Shown here: in pieces, positions 62,087-64,000 of the stretch | Position numbering within the stretch: position 1 is the stretch's first letter | How the letters are laid out: each line of letters starts with the position of its first letter | Source: Streptomyces sp. ICBB 8177 | Lineage (GTDB): Bacteria; Actinomycetota; Actinomycetes; Streptomycetales; Streptomycetaceae | Direction: 5' to 3' | Assembly (NCBI RefSeq): GCF_003144095.1 | Contig: NZ_NSKH01000023.1 | Location: 1,100,511 to 1,164,510 of the forward strand | DNA: 64,000 nucleotides | Notes under the pieces: model-generated | The model's input: only the letters and a program-made list of their open reading frames with translations | Told to the model about the DNA's origin: nothing | The model's database searches: none | Made by a program: the position numbers and the translations under genes

Positions 62087-63295
62087 GTGTCTCGCCGCCT
62101 GTTCACCTCGGAGTCCGTGACCGAGGGTCACCCCGACAAGATCGCTGACCAGATCAGCGACACCATTCTCGACGCGCTCCTGAAGGAGGACCCGACCTCC
62201 CGGGTCGCCGTGGAGACGCTGATCACGACCGGTCTTGTGCACGTCGCCGGAGAGGTGACGACCAAGGGCTACGCCGACGTGGCGACCCTGGTCCGCAACA
62301 CCATCCTCGGGATCGGGTACGACAGCTCCAAGAAGGGCTTCGACGGCGCCTCCTGTGGTGTGTCGGTGTCCATCGGCTCGCAGTCCCCCGACATCGCGCA
62401 GGGTGTCGACACCGCGTACGAGAACCGGGTCGAGGGCGACGACGACGAACTGGACCGGCAGGGCGCGGGCGACCAGGGCCTGATGTTCGGCTACGCGTGC
62501 GACGAGACGCCCGAGTTCATGCCGCTGCCGATCACGCTGGCGCACCGGCTGTCCAAGCGGCTCACCGACGTCCGCAAGAACGGCACGATCCCCTATCTGC
62601 GTCCCGACGGCAAGACCCAGGTCACCATCGAGTACGACGGCGACAAGGCGGTCCGCCTCGACACCGTGGTCGTCTCCTCGCAGCACGCCTCGGACATCGA
62701 CCTGGACTCCCTGCTGGCCCCGGACATCCGCGAGTTCGTGGTGGAGCCGGAGCTGAAGGCGCTGCTGGACGAAGGCATCAAGATCGACACCGACGGCTAC
62801 CGGCTGCTGGTCAACCCGACCGGCCGCTTCGAGATCGGCGGCCCGATGGGCGACGCCGGCCTCACCGGCCGCAAGATCATCATCGACACCTACGGCGGCA
62901 TGGCCCGCCACGGCGGCGGTGCCTTCTCCGGCAAGGACCCGTCCAAGGTGGACCGCTCCGCCGCCTACGCGATGCGCTGGGTCGCCAAGAACGTGGTCGC
63001 CGCGGGCCTCGCCTCCCGCTGCGAGGTGCAGGTCGCGTACGCGATCGGCAAGGCCGAGCCGGTCGGCCTGTTCGTGGAGACCTTCGGCACCGCCAAGGCG
63101 GACGTCGAGAAGATCGAGCAGGCCATTTCCCAGGTCTTCGACCTGCGCCCGGCCGCCATCATCCGCGACCTGGACCTGCTGCGCCCGATCTACGCCCAGA
63201 CCGCCGCGTACGGCCACTTCGGCCGCGAGCTCCCCGACTTCACCTGGGAGCGCACCGACCGCGTCGACGCCCTGCGGGCGGCAGCGGGGCTGTAG
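62087..63295 (+). CDS. metK: S-adenosylmethionine synthetase
   Basis: Makes S-adenosylmethionine from ATP and methionine. The 402-aa enzyme has [20 protein letters not shown], the catalytic [31 protein letters not shown], the phosphate loop [19 protein letters not shown], and a C-terminal [13 protein letters not shown] level affects antibiotic production in streptomycetes. GTG 62087 overlaps an ATG (ATGTG) and follows CCAGGGAG. A 17-bp terminator follows. Confidence 0.98.
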   Translation: MSRRLFTSESVTEGHPDKIADQISDTILDALLKEDPTSRVAVETLITTGLVHVAGEVTTKGYADVATLVRNTILGIGYDSSKKGFDGASCGVSVSIGSQSPDIAQGVDTAYENRVEGDDDELDRQGAGDQGLMFGYACDETPEFMPLPITLAHRLSKRLTDVRKNGTIPYLRPDGKTQVTIEYDGDKAVRLDTVVVSSQHASDIDLDSLLAPDIREFVVEPELKALLDEGIKIDTDGYRLLVNPTGRFEIGGPMGDAGLTGRKIIIDTYGGMARHGGGAFSGKDPSKVDRSAAYAMRWVAKNVVAAGLASRCEVQVAYAIGKAEPVGLFVETFGTAKADVEKIEQAISQVFDLRPAAIIRDLDLLRPIYAQTAAYGHFGRELPDFTWERTDRVDALRAAAGL

Positions 63296-63320
63296 GGGCG
63301 CGCCCGCACCACGCACCACC

Positions 63321-63360
63321 CCCGGGGCCCGGACGGCGACCAAGCCGTCCGGGCCCCGGG
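63321..63360 (+). terminator. strong terminator after metK
   Basis: Perfect 17-bp stem (left arm 63321-63337, right arm 63344-63360) with loop GACCAA, 25 bases after the metK stop. Confidence 0.9.
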
Positions 63361-63410
63361 CGTTCCCCGGGACGGCTCCGCGCGCACCCGGGGATGTCCG
63401 ACCCCTCTGG

Positions 63411-63416
63411 TAGGAA
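63411..63416 (+). promoter_or_regulatory. -10 box TAGGAA, probable leaderless priA promoter
   Basis: TAGGAA ends 7 bases before GTG 63424 with no Shine-Dalgarno between. Confidence 0.45.
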
Positions 63417-63423
63417 TGGCGTT

Positions 63424-64000
63424 GTGAGCAGCGAGGACGACGGAGCGCCGGGTGCCCCGGGGGCGGGGGCCGGGGGGGAGCAGCTCGCGCTCATTCGGGA
63501 AGAGGTGCGCAAGGCCAAGCAGCCTCGGGCCAAGCCGCGCAGCTGGCGGGGGGTGGCGCTGGCGCCTCGGCTTCCCGTGGCCCGGGTGCTGGTCGACAAG
63601 GGGCTGCTCCACCTCGATCAGTACTTCGACTACGCCGTGCCCGAGGCGATGGACGAGCAGGCCCAGCCCGGCGTGCGGGTGCGGGTGCGGTTCGGGGCGC
63701 GCGTGGTGAAGGGGCGCCGGGAGGGCGGCGAGCTGCACGACGGCTTCGTGATCGAGCGGCTGCCGTCCAGCGACTACTCCGGGCCGCTCGCGCCGCTCGC
63801 CCAAGTGCTCTCCCCTGAGCCGGTGTTGGGGCCGGAGCTGCTGCGGCTGTGCCGGGCCGTCGCCGACCGCTACGCGGGCGCGCTCGCCGACGTCGTGCAG
63901 CTCGCGGTGCCGCCGCGCCGGGTGCGGCCGGAGAACGCGGCGCCCGGCGAGCCGCCACCCGCTCCCGCGCCGCCCGCGCCCGGCGGCTGGACGCGGTATC
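63424..64000 (+). CDS. priA: primosomal protein N' (PriA), 5' part
   Basis: N-terminal 192 codons of the replication-restart protein; the gene runs off the window. It has an acidic/Gly lead (1-20), LALIREEVRKAKQPRAKPRSWRG, then the 3'-DNA-binding domain: RLPVARVLVDKGLLHLDQYFDYAVPE, RVRVRFGARVVKGRREGGELHDGFV and VLGPELLRLCRAVADRYAGALADV. Actinobacterial PriA lacks helicase motifs in many species, but those would lie beyond the window. It follows metK in the usual order. Confidence 0.9.
   Translation, partial: MSSEDDGAPGAPGAGAGGEQLALIREEVRKAKQPRAKPRSWRGVALAPRLPVARVLVDKGLLHLDQYFDYAVPEAMDEQAQPGVRVRVRFGARVVKGRREGGELHDGFVIERLPSSDYSGPLAPLAQVLSPEPVLGPELLRLCRAVADRYAGALADVVQLAVPPRRVRPENAAPGEPPPAPAPPAPGGWTRY

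Overview
The window is a stretch of core chromosome from a high-GC actinobacterium of the Streptomycetaceae (Streptomyces or a close sister genus such as Kitasatospora or Streptacidiphilus). The evidence is very high third-position GC, frequent GTG and TTG starts, ATGA/GTGA start-stop overlaps, and the lineage markers bldD, the actinobacterial integration host factor, and an actinobacterial phosphatidylinositol mannoside block next to thrS. From memory, and unchecked here, the order matches the Streptomyces coelicolor block around SCO1475-SCO1532. I see no rRNA, tRNA, CRISPR array, insertion sequence, prophage or recent island. The sequence is ordinary vertically inherited housekeeping DNA, and most of what is unusual lies in the intergenic regulatory DNA.

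Layout. 1-12.6 kb: tail of a DUF4365 gene, an unknown gene, thrS, a K+ channel, a HIT hydrolase, a large membrane protein of unknown function, an elongation factor G paralogue, then the lipid operon for phosphatidylinositol phosphate synthase, acyltransferase, PimA-type mannosyltransferase and a LemA-like protein. 12.6-24.7 kb: pdxS-pdxT (pyridoxal phosphate), yebC, ruvC-ruvA-ruvB (Holliday junctions), yajC-secD-secF (protein export), apt and relA (ppGpp). 24.9-34.3 kb: DUF349 protein, secreted cyclophilin, metallo-beta-lactamase-fold hydrolase, hisS, a GNAT, a VKOR, rarA, then a YciI/DUF2470 pair divergent from rpsD with an iron box between them. 34.5-44.6 kb: DUF948, DUF6167, alaS, ruvX, mltG and aroE form one close-packed run, followed by aroC-aroK-aroB-aroQ (shikimate pathway). 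44.7-48.6 kb: a zeta-toxin-like P-loop protein, a degenerate M24 peptidase, efp, nusB and, convergent, bldD. 48.7-58.9 kb: the pyrimidine operon pyrR-pyrB-pyrC-(PH-like membrane protein)-carA-carB and pyrD-pyrF, almost the whole UMP pathway. 59.0-64.0 kb: integration host factor, gmk, rpoZ, coaBC, metK and the start of priA.

How the genes work together. apt, gmk, relA and rpoZ link purine nucleotides to ppGpp synthesis and RNA polymerase. pyrR-pyrF make UMP and carry a PyrR-type RNA hairpin that overlaps the pyrR ribosome-binding site. bldD carries two abutting BldD boxes over its own promoter, consistent with autorepression. The DUF2470/YciI pair is headed by a perfect DtxR-family iron box only 22 bases from the rpsD start, so iron may influence both sides. 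Six genes have a -10 box 7-9 bases before the start codon, so are probably leaderless.

I did not find a new defence system, biosynthetic cluster or mobile system. The best leads are the iron box shared with rpsD, the conserved-looking but catalytically degenerate M24 protein before efp, four exact 11-bp repeats before the P-loop protein, the repeated CACGTG leader of yebC, and several long perfect palindromes that are not obviously simple terminators.
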